Position numbers and translations under genes: made by a program
Shown: piece by piece, positions 1-6,312 of the stretch
Layout of the letters: the number at the start of each line of letters is the position of its first letter
Numbering within the stretch: the stretch's first letter is position 1
Origin: DASSRQ01 sp035701665
Lineage (GTDB): Bacteria; Vulcanimicrobiota; Vulcanimicrobiia; Vulcanimicrobiales; Vulcanimicrobiaceae
Direction of reading: 5' to 3'
Length of the DNA: 16,114 bases
Assembly (NCBI GenBank): GCA_035701665.1
Contig: DASSRQ010000308.1
Span: 1-16,114 of the forward strand
The notes under the pieces: model-generated
Seen by the model: the letters and a program-made list of their open reading frames with translations, nothing else
Databases searched by the model: none
What the model was told of the DNA's origin: nothing

Positions 1-1
1 C

Positions 2-109
2 AAAACCATAGAACAACGATCGCAGCAAGTAATCGAGGCACGACAACTCCTCGTGAACGGCAGTGTAGAGCCTCAACGTCGCAACGAACACTTTGGATTT
101 AGCGCGTAA
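2..109 (+). CDS. C-terminal tail of an unidentified protein (partial)
   Basis: An open frame runs in from the left edge for 35 codons and stops at TAA 107-109. The visible residues are polar and charged (Gln, Arg and Glu rich, e.g. EQRSQQVIEARQLL) and look like the amphipathic end of a protein, which is why I prefer it to the other two frames. No domain can be recognised from so little. The next gene starts about 150 bases downstream and a palindrome lies in between. The short length makes a chance open frame quite possible. Confidence 0.35.
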   Translation, partial: KTIEQRSQQVIEARQLLVNGSVEPQRRNEHFGFSA

Positions 110-211
110 AAAAGAATGTACGTCCAGGACAACGGTACAACCAAAACGCCGCGCCGCACGTTGTCATACGTTGCGCTTCGGGAGGCGACGCCCGCGAGCG
201 AATGAGCGCCT

Positions 212-233
212 GAACTCTAATGGTTTAGAGTTC
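212..233. repeat. Perfect 9-bp inverted repeat (hairpin or operator)
   Basis: GAACTCTAA at 212-220 and TTAGAGTTC at 225-233 are exact reverse complements around a 4-base loop (TGGT). On the plus strand it is followed by TTTCATC, so it could be a weak terminator for whatever ends at 109. The stem is AT-rich in a GC-rich region, and it lies about 30 bases before the next start codon, so a regulator-binding site is equally plausible. Confidence 0.45.
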
Positions 234-261
234 TTTCATCACTTTGCGATAGGCTCGCCTG

Positions 262-750
262 ATGCGAGTACTTGGCCGGCTAGAAACGCCTCGGACGGTG
301 GTCCACGAACCCGCGGGCACGCGCCTGGCTGCGGTCGTTCTTACCGTGCTCGCCGCTGCCGCCTTCGCCGCCTTTTTGGCAATCACGCTCGCCCGAATGG
401 CGGCGTCTATCGATCAAATGCGCGCGGGGCTGAATGAGACGAACGCGCAGCTACGCATCACGAACGCACGCTTGAACACCACGACGACGTTATTGCGCGG
501 AACGCGCGCAAGCATCGGCAGGACGAACGTCATGTTGGCGCAGACCTCGAATCGCCTACTGGGAATGAATACGCTGCTGACCGGAACGAACGGCAAACTC
601 GACGGGATGTCGCAAGACCTGCGGCTCACCGTGGACGGCTTGCGTCTCACTAACGGCCGCCTCGATAAAACGAACGCGACGTTATCGCAGATGAAAGCGC
701 AGATCGATGCCATGACGCGCAAGATCACGCACGCGAAACTGCTGTTTTAG
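262..750 (+). CDS. Membrane-anchored heptad-repeat coiled-coil protein
   Basis: This encodes 162 residues of unknown function. Residues 1-20 are a short basic/polar N-terminus, about 21-44 form one Ala/Val/Leu-rich membrane segment, and the rest is a continuous heptad array. From residue 46 to 157 the sequence divides without slips into 16 units of seven: position 1 is almost always Thr or Met, position 5 almost always Leu or Ile, and position 2 often Asn (TNAQLRI, TNARLNT, TNGKLDG, TNGRLDK). This is a coiled-coil pattern with Thr/Met at a and Leu/Ile at d. No enzyme motif is seen. The protein probably forms an oligomeric rod on one face of the membrane. The ATG at 262 has no good ribosome site; GTG at 298 is an alternative start. 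It converges on the next gene with a gap of two bases. Confidence 0.75.
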   Translation: MRVLGRLETPRTVVHEPAGTRLAAVVLTVLAAAAFAAFLAITLARMAASIDQMRAGLNETNAQLRITNARLNTTTTLLRGTRASIGRTNVMLAQTSNRLLGMNTLLTGTNGKLDGMSQDLRLTVDGLRLTNGRLDKTNATLSQMKAQIDAMTRKITHAKLLF

Positions 751-752
751 CC

Positions 753-1250
753 CTATGGATGCGCTTGCTGCAGATCCGGATGCTGCAGTTCGAACTGCAA
801 TCTCGGGCTGATCCACGTATAGCCGTCCGCAAGCGTATACGCGTCGACCGTGCATCCGAGGCCGCCTCGTATACCGTTCTCCGTCAGCACGTAGCCGACG
901 TGCATATCGACTTCGGGCGGATCGAGATCGTGATGGATCTTGAGTTTAGGCCGGAACGATCCGACATCCATGACCGGAAACGACGACATACCCGTATCGA
1001 TTCGAAACCGGATGTGCGTCACGGGCTGCGCATTCAGATTCTCGAAATCCACGTGCAGTTTTGCCGGTATACCGCTTCTTGAGTTGTACTCCAAACTGCA
1101 GTCGTCGATCTTGAGCAGATCGGCGCCCGTGGGTGCAGGCGATGCGCTTGCGGCCGGTGCCGCTGCACTTGGTGCAGGTGAAGGAGCCGCTGCATAAACC
1201 GGAAGCATCGAAGCCAATGCAAATGCAGCGCCGAGAATGAGCGTACGCAT
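753..1250 (-). CDS. Secreted protein with signal peptide and Ala/Pro/Ser linker, unknown function
   Basis: 165 residues. A signal peptide (MRTLILGAAFALASMLPVYA, cut probably after the A-Y-A region near residue 21) is followed by an Ala/Pro/Ser-rich linker to about residue 42. A compact domain from about 46 to 155 contains just two cysteines (DDC near 51 and GLGC near 133), which could form a disulfide. The domain has alternating hydrophobic residues suggesting beta strands. I do not recognise the family. A clear Shine-Dalgarno (GAGGTG, complement of 1252-1257) sits just upstream of the ATG and supports this start. It is divergent from the RHH gene at 1331, and the GCATGC copy at 1247-1252 overlaps its start codon, so the RHH protein may control it. 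Confidence 0.8.
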   Translation of the reverse strand: MRTLILGAAFALASMLPVYAAAPSPAPSAAAPAASASPAPTGADLLKIDDCSLEYNSRSGIPAKLHVDFENLNAQPVTHIRFRIDTGMSSFPVMDVGSFRPKLKIHHDLDPPEVDMHVGYVLTENGIRGGLGCTVDAYTLADGYTWISPRLQFELQHPDLQQAHP

Positions 1251-1293
1251 GCACCTCGTTTCGATGCGGCATGCGTCGCACCCCAGCGCATGC
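1247..1293. promoter_or_regulatory. Three GCATGC palindromes: candidate RHH operator
   Basis: GCATGC occurs at 1247-1252, 1269-1274 and 1288-1293, all within the 80-base gap between divergent genes or at its edge. The last two extend to a longer inverted repeat, GCATGCG (1269-1275) with CGCATGC (1287-1293). RHH repressors commonly bind arrays of short palindromes and often regulate themselves. One of the two divergent genes encodes such a protein. The binding itself is inferred. Confidence 0.5.
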
Positions 1294-1322
1294 TTGCCGG
1301 ACGTTTGGCCAATGGGTACAAC
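1294..1322 (+). promoter_or_regulatory. Candidate sigma-70-type promoter of the RHH gene
   Basis: TTGCCG (1294-1299) and TACAAC (1317-1322) each match four of six consensus positions and are separated by exactly 17 bases. Transcription would begin close to 1329-1331, so the mRNA would be nearly leaderless, which fits the lack of a Shine-Dalgarno before ATG 1331. The third GCATGC abuts the -35 hexamer, a typical repressor position. Confidence 0.4.
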
Positions 1323-1330
1323 GGACTAAT

Positions 1331-1582
1331 ATGGCAATAAGGCAATCGGGCGCGCAGCGGGCCGTCAGTCCGAAGGTTGGGAGCGCAGCAAACGCTGTCA
1401 AATTTTCAGTGAACGTTTCGGGAGATATCGGCGCCGAACTCAAGCGGGCCGCGTTCGAACATCAAGTCAGCGACAGTTCCATCATCGAGATCGCCTTGCG
1501 GCAACTCTTCGGGCGCGTCTCTAAAGAACGCCTAGGAACGTTCTTGCGCCAGAACGGGGCGTGCCTGCGCCGGCGCTCGTAA
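1331..1582 (+). CDS. Ribbon-helix-helix (CopG/Arc-like) DNA-binding protein
   Basis: 83 residues from ATG 1331. The N-terminal 22 residues are basic and polar. Residues 23-29 (VKFSVNV) have the alternating pattern of an RHH beta strand, about 31-44 (GDIGAELKRAAFEH) fit helix A, and 48-60 (DSSIIEIALRQLF) fit helix B. A basic tail follows. These proteins bind DNA as dimers through the paired strand. An upstream in-frame ATG at 1271 exists, but the extension it adds (Arg/His/Cys mixture) does not look like protein and would run through the proposed promoter, so I chose 1331. It could be a stand-alone autoregulator or an orphan antitoxin; no toxin gene is adjacent. The divergent gene at 1250 shares its control region. 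Confidence 0.7.
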   Translation: MAIRQSGAQRAVSPKVGSAANAVKFSVNVSGDIGAELKRAAFEHQVSDSSIIEIALRQLFGRVSKERLGTFLRQNGACLRRRS

Positions 1583-1632
1583 TGCCTGGTTTAGCAGAAA
1601 AGCGGGTATAAGGTGCCTCTGGGGGGTTACCT

Positions 1633-1863
1633 ATGACCACGCTCGAGCATCCGGTTTTCGCTCTAACCGGCACGCTGCATTGCTCTCTTTCGCGGCGGCG
1701 CATTCTGCGCGGCTGCGTCCTGACGTTTCAACCGGCGTTCCGTATCCTCAAAGGTAAACGGATTGCGCCGCGCCTGCGGGCTTTCAAGCATTGCTCGTTG
1801 AGCCGCTTGCTTGCTTACCAGTGGCACGTCTGCCGCACGGCCAGCTCTTGGAGCCGGGCCTAG
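1633..1863 (+). CDS. Doubtful small basic ORF (76 aa)
   Basis: An ATG eight bases after a G-run (1621-1626) opens a 76-codon frame with mostly G/C third positions, as in neighbouring genes. The product would be basic and contain four Cys and two similar HCSLSR stretches (near 16 and 53). No family is recognised, and the frame overlaps several RNA-like inverted repeats. I list it so that it is not lost, but a noncoding explanation is at least as likely. Confidence 0.22.
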   Translation: MTTLEHPVFALTGTLHCSLSRRRILRGCVLTFQPAFRILKGKRIAPRLRAFKHCSLSRLLAYQWHVCRTASSWSRA

Positions 1864-1952
1864 CAGTAGGCAACCAAGCCCGACCCGCTAGGACGAACGC
1901 TCCAGCCGTGTTAGGATGCGGTGAACGTGCCCGGCCTTCGCAGGCCGGGTAC
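1848..1952 (+). ncRNA. Candidate structured RNA or 5' leader ahead of transglycosylase gene
   Basis: TTGGAGC (1848-1854) can pair with GCTCCAG (1899-1905, one G-U pair). Inside this stem, CGGGC (1855-1859) pairs with GCCCG (1878-1882), and CTAGC (1860-1864) pairs with GCTAG (1887-1891). The order of the two inner helices makes an H-type pseudoknot or two mutually exclusive folds. A ten-pair hairpin (1927-1952) follows, ending 28 bases before the transglycosylase ATG. The arrangement (fold, then hairpin, then gene) resembles a cis-regulatory leader, but no known riboswitch class was recognised. Confidence 0.35.
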
Positions 1953-1963
1953 ATGCTGTTTTA
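1927..1963 (+). terminator. Ten-pair hairpin, terminator- or attenuator-like
   Basis: GTGCCCGGCC (1927-1936) pairs with GGCCGGGTAC (1943-1952) with one G-U pair and a six-base loop (TTCGCA). It is followed by ATGCTGTTTTA, a short T stretch about six bases after the stem. The distance and short T run make it a weak intrinsic terminator at best; it may instead be the expression platform of a leader RNA. Confidence 0.4.
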
Positions 1964-1980
1964 GAAAAGGGCGTTTGTAC

Positions 1981-2454
1981 ATGAGGAAGCTTTCCGGGCT
2001 TTTCCTAGTTCTTGGCTTGCTGTATGGGTGCAGCGACGCCAGCGTATTGCCCTACGCCCCGACTTCGCTCGCGCCTACCCAAATCCAGAGCCTCGTGACC
2101 GACGCCTCCGCGCGTAACGACGTGGCTCCGGCGCTCGTCAACGCTATTCTGATGGCGGAATCCGCCGGCAATCCCGGTGCGGTGAGCAGCGCGGGCGCGC
2201 AAGGCCTCATGCAGATCATGCCCGAGACCGCCGCGGCGTGCGGTGTGAGCAACGCGTTCGATCCGTCCGAGAACGTCGACTGCGGCACGCGTTACCTGCA
2301 CACCCTGCTGGCGCGCTACAACAATAATGTCGAACTCGCGGTCGCGGCGTATAACGCCGGACCCGGTGCCGTGGATGCCTATCGCGGCGTCCCGCCGTAC
2401 GCCGAGACCCGCGCGTATGTAACGCGCGTGCTTTCCGCGTACCGCAACTACTAG
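1981..2454 (+). CDS. Lytic transglycosylase lipoprotein (SLT domain)
   Basis: 157 residues. It cleaves the MurNAc-GlcNAc bond of peptidoglycan, giving 1,6-anhydro products. Residues 1-17 are a lipoprotein signal with lipobox LYGC (Cys17), so the enzyme is anchored in a membrane facing the periplasm. The SLT domain covers about 34-150: the catalytic Glu60 is in AILMAESAGNP, followed by GAQGLMQIMPETA (72-84) and AYNAGPGAVDAY (123-134), all hallmarks of the Slt70-type family. It is short for the family, a bare catalytic domain. Two further Cys (87 and 101) may pair. The ATG at 1981 is preceded by AAAAGGG at a normal distance; an upstream in-frame start at 1921 would place the signal peptide internally and is rejected. 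It sits 17 bases before the permease gene, probably in one operon. Confidence 0.9.
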   Translation: MRKLSGLFLVLGLLYGCSDASVLPYAPTSLAPTQIQSLVTDASARNDVAPALVNAILMAESAGNPGAVSSAGAQGLMQIMPETAAACGVSNAFDPSENVDCGTRYLHTLLARYNNNVELAVAAYNAGPGAVDAYRGVPPYAETRAYVTRVLSAYRNY

Positions 2455-2471
2455 ACCAAGGGCCGTCCGCG

Positions 2472-3623
2472 TTGGCGACGATCTCCGGAGCGCGCAGCAC
2501 GCCTGCCGGAATGTTCCGCCCGCGATTGCCGATCATCGACGGCTATCTCTTAAGTGAGTTCATCCTGCCGTTCGTCGGCGCGTTCGCGATCATGTACGTC
2601 TTTTGGGCGTTCAACATTTTCTTTCTCGCGCTCAAGTACATCGCGCAGGCCAACGCGCCCGTCTTTCTCGTGCTGCGGTTCGTCGTGTTCCGTATGCCGC
2701 AAGCCATCCCGTTTGCGTTTCCTTTTGCGACGCTCGCCGCAATCATGCTCGGCGTCGGACGCTTACAGGGCGACAACGAGATCAACGCGATCCGCACGAA
2801 CGGCGTATCGCTGTGGCGTTTATGCGTAACACCGCTGGTCTTCGGTCTGTGTATGTTCTTGATCTCGTGGGCGATGAACGAATATGTCGCGCCGAGGTCG
2901 GTCGACATGTCCACGCGCACGTTCTATCAGATCGTGTACCACACGGCCTCGCTGCCGATCGAGCCGCAGTTCTTCCGGAAAGATCCGGATACCGGAAACA
3001 CGTTTTACATTAACCAGGTGCTGCCCGACGGCCACACCATGCAGGGCGTGCAAATCTACAAACCCGGCCGCAGCGGTCCGTGGAACGAAACGATTCAGGC
3101 GCAGACGGCGCGCGTCGACGGCGCGACGCTCGTCTTGACGGACGCGATTCTTACGTTCTACAACGCGAAAGGCTACGAAACGTCGCAAACCACGACGCCG
3201 GAGTTTCGCATCGGTTTGCCGCTGGGCGAGAGCGCGATGCAGTTCATGACGAACGAAAACGCCGATGCGTGGACGATGAACTCGAGCGACTTGACGACGC
3301 GCGTCAAAGCGCTTAAAGCACAGGGCATCGGCGGCGATGCGCTCGGCAATCTGGAGATCAACCTCGCAAATAAGCTCGCGTTTCCGTTCGCCTCGTTCGT
3401 CAGCGTGCTCATCGCGCTGCCGCTGGCCTTCCGGTTCGGCAAAAAGGGGCGCGGCGTTGGAATGGGTATGACCGTTCTTGCGTTCATCGTGTATTACGTG
3501 ATGACCGAAGCTGCGGCGGCATTCGGCGGAACGGGCCGGATCAATCCGTACCTTGCAGCGTGGCTGCCGAACATTCTCTTCGGAGGTGCCGGCCTTTTAT
3601 TGTTGTGGAGAGAGGACCGCTGA
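2472..3623 (+). CDS. LptF/LptG family permease (YjgP/YjgQ)
   Basis: 383 residues. The family forms the membrane part of the LPS-exporting ABC transporter, handing LPS from the inner membrane to the periplasmic bridge. The order is typical: TM1 near residues 24-55, TM2-3 near 65-140, a soluble jelly-roll-like domain of about 140-280, then TM4-6 near 297-380. The stretch GDNEINAIRTNGVSLWRL (99-116) is the family's conserved cytoplasmic coupling region. Only one permease is present here, so I cannot say LptF or LptG; some lineages use two copies of one type. The start is TTG 2472, with AAGGG nine bases upstream; ATG 2511 is the alternative. It overlaps or abuts the LptD gene downstream, fitting joint function. 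Confidence 0.9.
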   Translation: MATISGARSTPAGMFRPRLPIIDGYLLSEFILPFVGAFAIMYVFWAFNIFFLALKYIAQANAPVFLVLRFVVFRMPQAIPFAFPFATLAAIMLGVGRLQGDNEINAIRTNGVSLWRLCVTPLVFGLCMFLISWAMNEYVAPRSVDMSTRTFYQIVYHTASLPIEPQFFRKDPDTGNTFYINQVLPDGHTMQGVQIYKPGRSGPWNETIQAQTARVDGATLVLTDAILTFYNAKGYETSQTTTPEFRIGLPLGESAMQFMTNENADAWTMNSSDLTTRVKALKAQGIGGDALGNLEINLANKLAFPFASFVSVLIALPLAFRFGKKGRGVGMGMTVLAFIVYYVMTEAAAAFGGTGRINPYLAAWLPNILFGGAGLLLLWREDR

Positions 3624-6112
3624 AACAACGCGCGCTCGCATGCCTGCTGACGTTCGCCGGCAGCATGTGCATGACGCTGGCCCTGTTTGCGTCTGCCGGA
3701 AGTTCTTCAAAAGCCGCGACGTCGTTTGACGATGCGGCTTCGGTGCGCGCTCTGGCGCTCATCAACGGCCAAGGGTGCAGTCTGTCTTCTGTCCCGGTGC
3801 CGGCGAATGAGGTCGCCCAAGCCACGCCGTTGCCCTCGCCCGCGGGTTCCGCATCGCCTTCACCTTCGCCCTCGGCCTCGCCGACGGTCCCCCCGGGCCA
3901 GCCCGGCGGCCCGCTCTACGCCACGCCGTATCCCTCGGGCTCGCCCGAAGTAACGCCGTTCCCGGTTCCGACGCCCACGCCGGTCGAGTCCGGCAGCCCC
4001 GGGCCGGTCTTCTTGCAGCGCAACGGCGCCCCGCCGTCCATTGCGCCGCACGAACAAGGCACGGCGCAGCCCTCGCCCAGTCCGAGCGCCGCTCCGACCT
4101 TGCGGCCCGGCTACGTAGCCGTTCTTGCAGATAAAGTGACGGGCAGCACCAAGCCTGGCGTCCCGGGCGATGCGACCGGAAACGTGCACGTGTTTTATCG
4201 CGACGAAACGCTGGTCGGCGACCGCGCGCACTACGACGGCATCCGCACGATTACGATGACGGGCAATCCGTACATCATCAACAATACGAAGAACTCGATT
4301 TTGTACGCCGACAAAATCACGTTCGACACGATCGCGCAGAAGGCGACGCTGGAAAACGGCCGCGGCGAAAGCTCGCAAGGCGTCGAGCGCGGACTCGTCT
4401 ATTACGGCGCCCACGACTTTGTCGCGGATCAGCACGGTGTCTCCCACGGCAACAACGCCACGATGACCACGTGCGAGCGGCCCCGCGCCGGCTATCACGT
4501 CACCGGAAAAACGATCGACGTCTATCCGGGCGATAAGATCGTCATCACGCGCGCCATTCTGTGGCTCGGCGGCGCGGCAGTCTTTCTGATCCCGAAACTC
4601 GTGATTCCGCTGCGGACCGTGAACGACGAACGGCAGAAACCGCAGTTCTTTCCGGAAGTGGGCTACAACTCGTACCAGGGCTATTACGTCAAAGCGCGGC
4701 TGAGCTTCGGTTTTACGCAGTATTACTACGGCTACTACACCGTCGAGTTTTACACCAAGCAAGGCCTGACGCTCGGCTATAACGGCCAGATCAACAAGAA
4801 GAACGGACGCCGCCAAACCGGCATCAACTTCATGCGCGTTCAAGACCGCATCGCGCAGCAAACCAAGTACAACATCGGGCTGAACGATACCGAGAACTTC
4901 TCGCAGACGCTGCGTGCGATTCTGCAGTACACGTATCAGAGCGCGTTCGGACCGTATACGCAGTTCCCGCCCTCGCAAGGCTTGAACGCAACGCTGACGC
5001 ACACGCAAGCGCGCGAGTCGCAGACCTACACGTTCACAAAACAGTCGACGGGCACGCAGCAGTCATCGCGCGGCTTCGGCTTTACCGATACGCGCCAGTT
5101 CACGCAGACGCTGCAAAACAGTTTCTCGGCAAACCTCAACCGCTCGGACAGCAGTTACGGCGAGTTCACCTCAACCTCGACCGGAAAAGTGACCGACCTC
5201 GTGCACTGGCTTTCCAAGGGCGTCGACTATCAACTCGACTTCGACAAGTCCTATACGAAGACGCCAACCGGGATCAACAAAGAGCCCGAGGTGACGATCC
5301 GGCCGAACATGCCGTTCTTCTCGCACTTCATGGTGCCGGTAGCACCGACGCTGACGATCGGCGAGTACAACGAGCCTTCAACGCCGGAAACGACCGAACG
5401 CGCCGATCTCGCGCTCAATATGGGTCCGCTCAACTACCACTTTCTGAACAACGATTTCAGCGCGAGCATGACGGTGAATCAGTTCCAGTACGGTACGGGC
5501 GATCTCAAAGCCAGCGTACAGCAGAACATGTCGCTGACCTCGCGCATCAGCGACCACATCAACAACATCATCGGATACAACGAGAGCAACTACAACGGTC
5601 CGGGAGTCGTGCCGTTCGAGACGCTCGACTTGCAAACCGGGCAGAACACGAAAAACGCCACCGACACGCTGCGGTTTTTCAACGGCGACATCTACAATCT
5701 GAGCCTCTCGTTCAACACGCTGTTCAACCGCACGGCACAGCCGGTGCAGTATACGTTTACGCTGCGCCCGACGTACAAAACGTACTTAAACCTGCAGGGC
5801 TCGTTCAATCCGGGACCGGGCAACGGGTTTTATCAGACTGCAACGCAACTCGCATTCCCGCTCGGCATCGGCGGGTACGTGCAGTTTTCCGGCAACGTCG
5901 ATTGGAAGACGAAAGGCCGCATCAACAACAAAACGATCTACTACAGCCGCATCATCGGCGACTGCTACGAGATCCAATTGACCTACAATCAGGACTCCAA
6001 GCAGGTCAACGCGCTGCTGAACTTGCTGGCATTCCCGTCTCGCGGCGTCGGGTTCGGTCTGAACACCAACACCTCGATCATTCCGTCGAGCTTTAACGGA
6101 ACGGGCTTCTAA
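3605..6112 (+). CDS. lptD: LPS-assembly outer-membrane protein LptD (OstA)
   Basis: About 835 residues. LptD inserts LPS into the outer leaflet of the outer membrane. After a signal peptide (roughly 1-32) comes an unusually long Pro/Ser/Thr/Gly linker (about 70-170), then an OstA/LptA-like domain (about 170-330: DKVTGS, ADKITFD, TTCERPRAGYHVTG), then a large beta-barrel rich in Tyr, Asn and alternating strands, ending in Phe as outer-membrane barrels do. Conserved-type cysteines are seen: C58, C290 (TTC) and C787 (GDCYEIQLTY). E. coli LptD has two adjacent C-terminal Cys; here there is one. The start is uncertain: GTG 3605 is a standard codon without a good ribosome site, while CTG 3620 follows GGAGAGAGGA and overlaps the permease stop as CTGA. 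It is last in the operon and converges on the metallothionein gene. Confidence 0.88.
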   Translation: MERGPLKQRALACLLTFAGSMCMTLALFASAGSSSKAATSFDDAASVRALALINGQGCSLSSVPVPANEVAQATPLPSPAGSASPSPSPSASPTVPPGQPGGPLYATPYPSGSPEVTPFPVPTPTPVESGSPGPVFLQRNGAPPSIAPHEQGTAQPSPSPSAAPTLRPGYVAVLADKVTGSTKPGVPGDATGNVHVFYRDETLVGDRAHYDGIRTITMTGNPYIINNTKNSILYADKITFDTIAQKATLENGRGESSQGVERGLVYYGAHDFVADQHGVSHGNNATMTTCERPRAGYHVTGKTIDVYPGDKIVITRAILWLGGAAVFLIPKLVIPLRTVNDERQKPQFFPEVGYNSYQGYYVKARLSFGFTQYYYGYYTVEFYTKQGLTLGYNGQINKKNGRRQTGINFMRVQDRIAQQTKYNIGLNDTENFSQTLRAILQYTYQSAFGPYTQFPPSQGLNATLTHTQARESQTYTFTKQSTGTQQSSRGFGFTDTRQFTQTLQNSFSANLNRSDSSYGEFTSTSTGKVTDLVHWLSKGVDYQLDFDKSYTKTPTGINKEPEVTIRPNMPFFSHFMVPVAPTLTIGEYNEPSTPETTERADLALNMGPLNYHFLNNDFSASMTVNQFQYGTGDLKASVQQNMSLTSRISDHINNIIGYNESNYNGPGVVPFETLDLQTGQNTKNATDTLRFFNGDIYNLSLSFNTLFNRTAQPVQYTFTLRPTYKTYLNLQGSFNPGPGNGFYQTATQLAFPLGIGGYVQFSGNVDWKTKGRINNKTIYYSRIIGDCYEIQLTYNQDSKQVNALLNLLAFPSRGVGFGLNTNTSIIPSSFNGTGF

Positions 6113-6118
6113 AAACCG

Positions 6119-6283
6119 CTACGGCACGTCGCACGGCGGGTGGCCGCAGTTGCACGTGTCCTGTTCGATGCCGCCCGTTTCGCCGGCATTCTTGCAAAAA
6201 TCGCTGCAGTACGTCTCCGTCTGCATCGGCGACATCACGGTGCATTGACACGGGTCGTGGGCGCACTCGATCGATTGTTCCAT
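6119..6283 (-). CDS. Prokaryotic metallothionein (SmtA/BmtA-like)
   Basis: 54 residues, short enough to be skipped by many gene callers. The family binds Zn(II), Cd(II) and similar ions in a cluster, buffering or detoxifying metals in the cytoplasm. Eight cysteines (7, 12, 14, 26, 30, 44, 46, 51) and His9 and His48 follow the SmtA pattern: CAHDPCQC matches its CACEPCLC, YCSDFC matches YCSEAC, then GETGG, then CNCGHPPC matches GCGHTGC. Compared with SmtA (from memory) the second Cys is His9, and the last Cys is missing while an extra one (C44) precedes GH. An in-frame TAA directly upstream of the ATG fixes the start. The gene lies 29 bases after the lipoprotein gene on the same strand and ends 6 bases from lptD. 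No SmtB-type regulator is in view. Confidence 0.85.
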   Translation of the reverse strand: MEQSIECAHDPCQCTVMSPMQTETYCSDFCKNAGETGGIEQDTCNCGHPPCDVP

Positions 6284-6312
6284 GCGGGGCTCTTACCCGT
6301 TCGGAGCGAGGG

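Larger units (their letters stand above)
1583..1980 (+). other. 398-base gene-poor stretch with RNA-structure potential
   Basis: No convincing gene lies between the RHH gene and the transglycosylase. What can be seen: a TATAAG hexamer at 1607-1612 that could be a -10 box (no good -35 partner), a run of six G at 1621-1626, a hairpin CCGGTT/AACCGG at 1651-1670, a weak 76-codon open frame (1633-1863), a bulged hairpin at 1821-1838, a possible pseudoknot at 1848-1905 and a strong hairpin at 1927-1952. The pile-up of structure favours a noncoding RNA or long 5' leader over a protein gene. Confidence 0.4.

Noticed and set aside
768..788. CTGCAG-ATCCGGAT-G-CTGCAG nested palindromes near the convergent gene ends
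   Set aside because: They encode a repeated Leu-Gln/His-Pro stretch in the secreted protein and have no T run, so a terminator is not supported.
1600..1612. GGGTAT at 1604-1609 as a second sigma-B -10 box
   Set aside because: The only GTTT nearby is about four bases too close, outside the accepted spacing.
1848..1905. Resemblance of GCCCGACCCG to the 3' part of c-di-AMP (ydaO) riboswitches
   Set aside because: The conserved CAGCTAAC after it and the upstream GGGGTGAATC-type segments are not found, so a known-class call would be unsupported.
3860..5008. Long minus-strand open frame opposite lptD
   Set aside because: Arg/Val/Ala-rich with no domain; a mirror of a GC-rich gene with strong LptD features.
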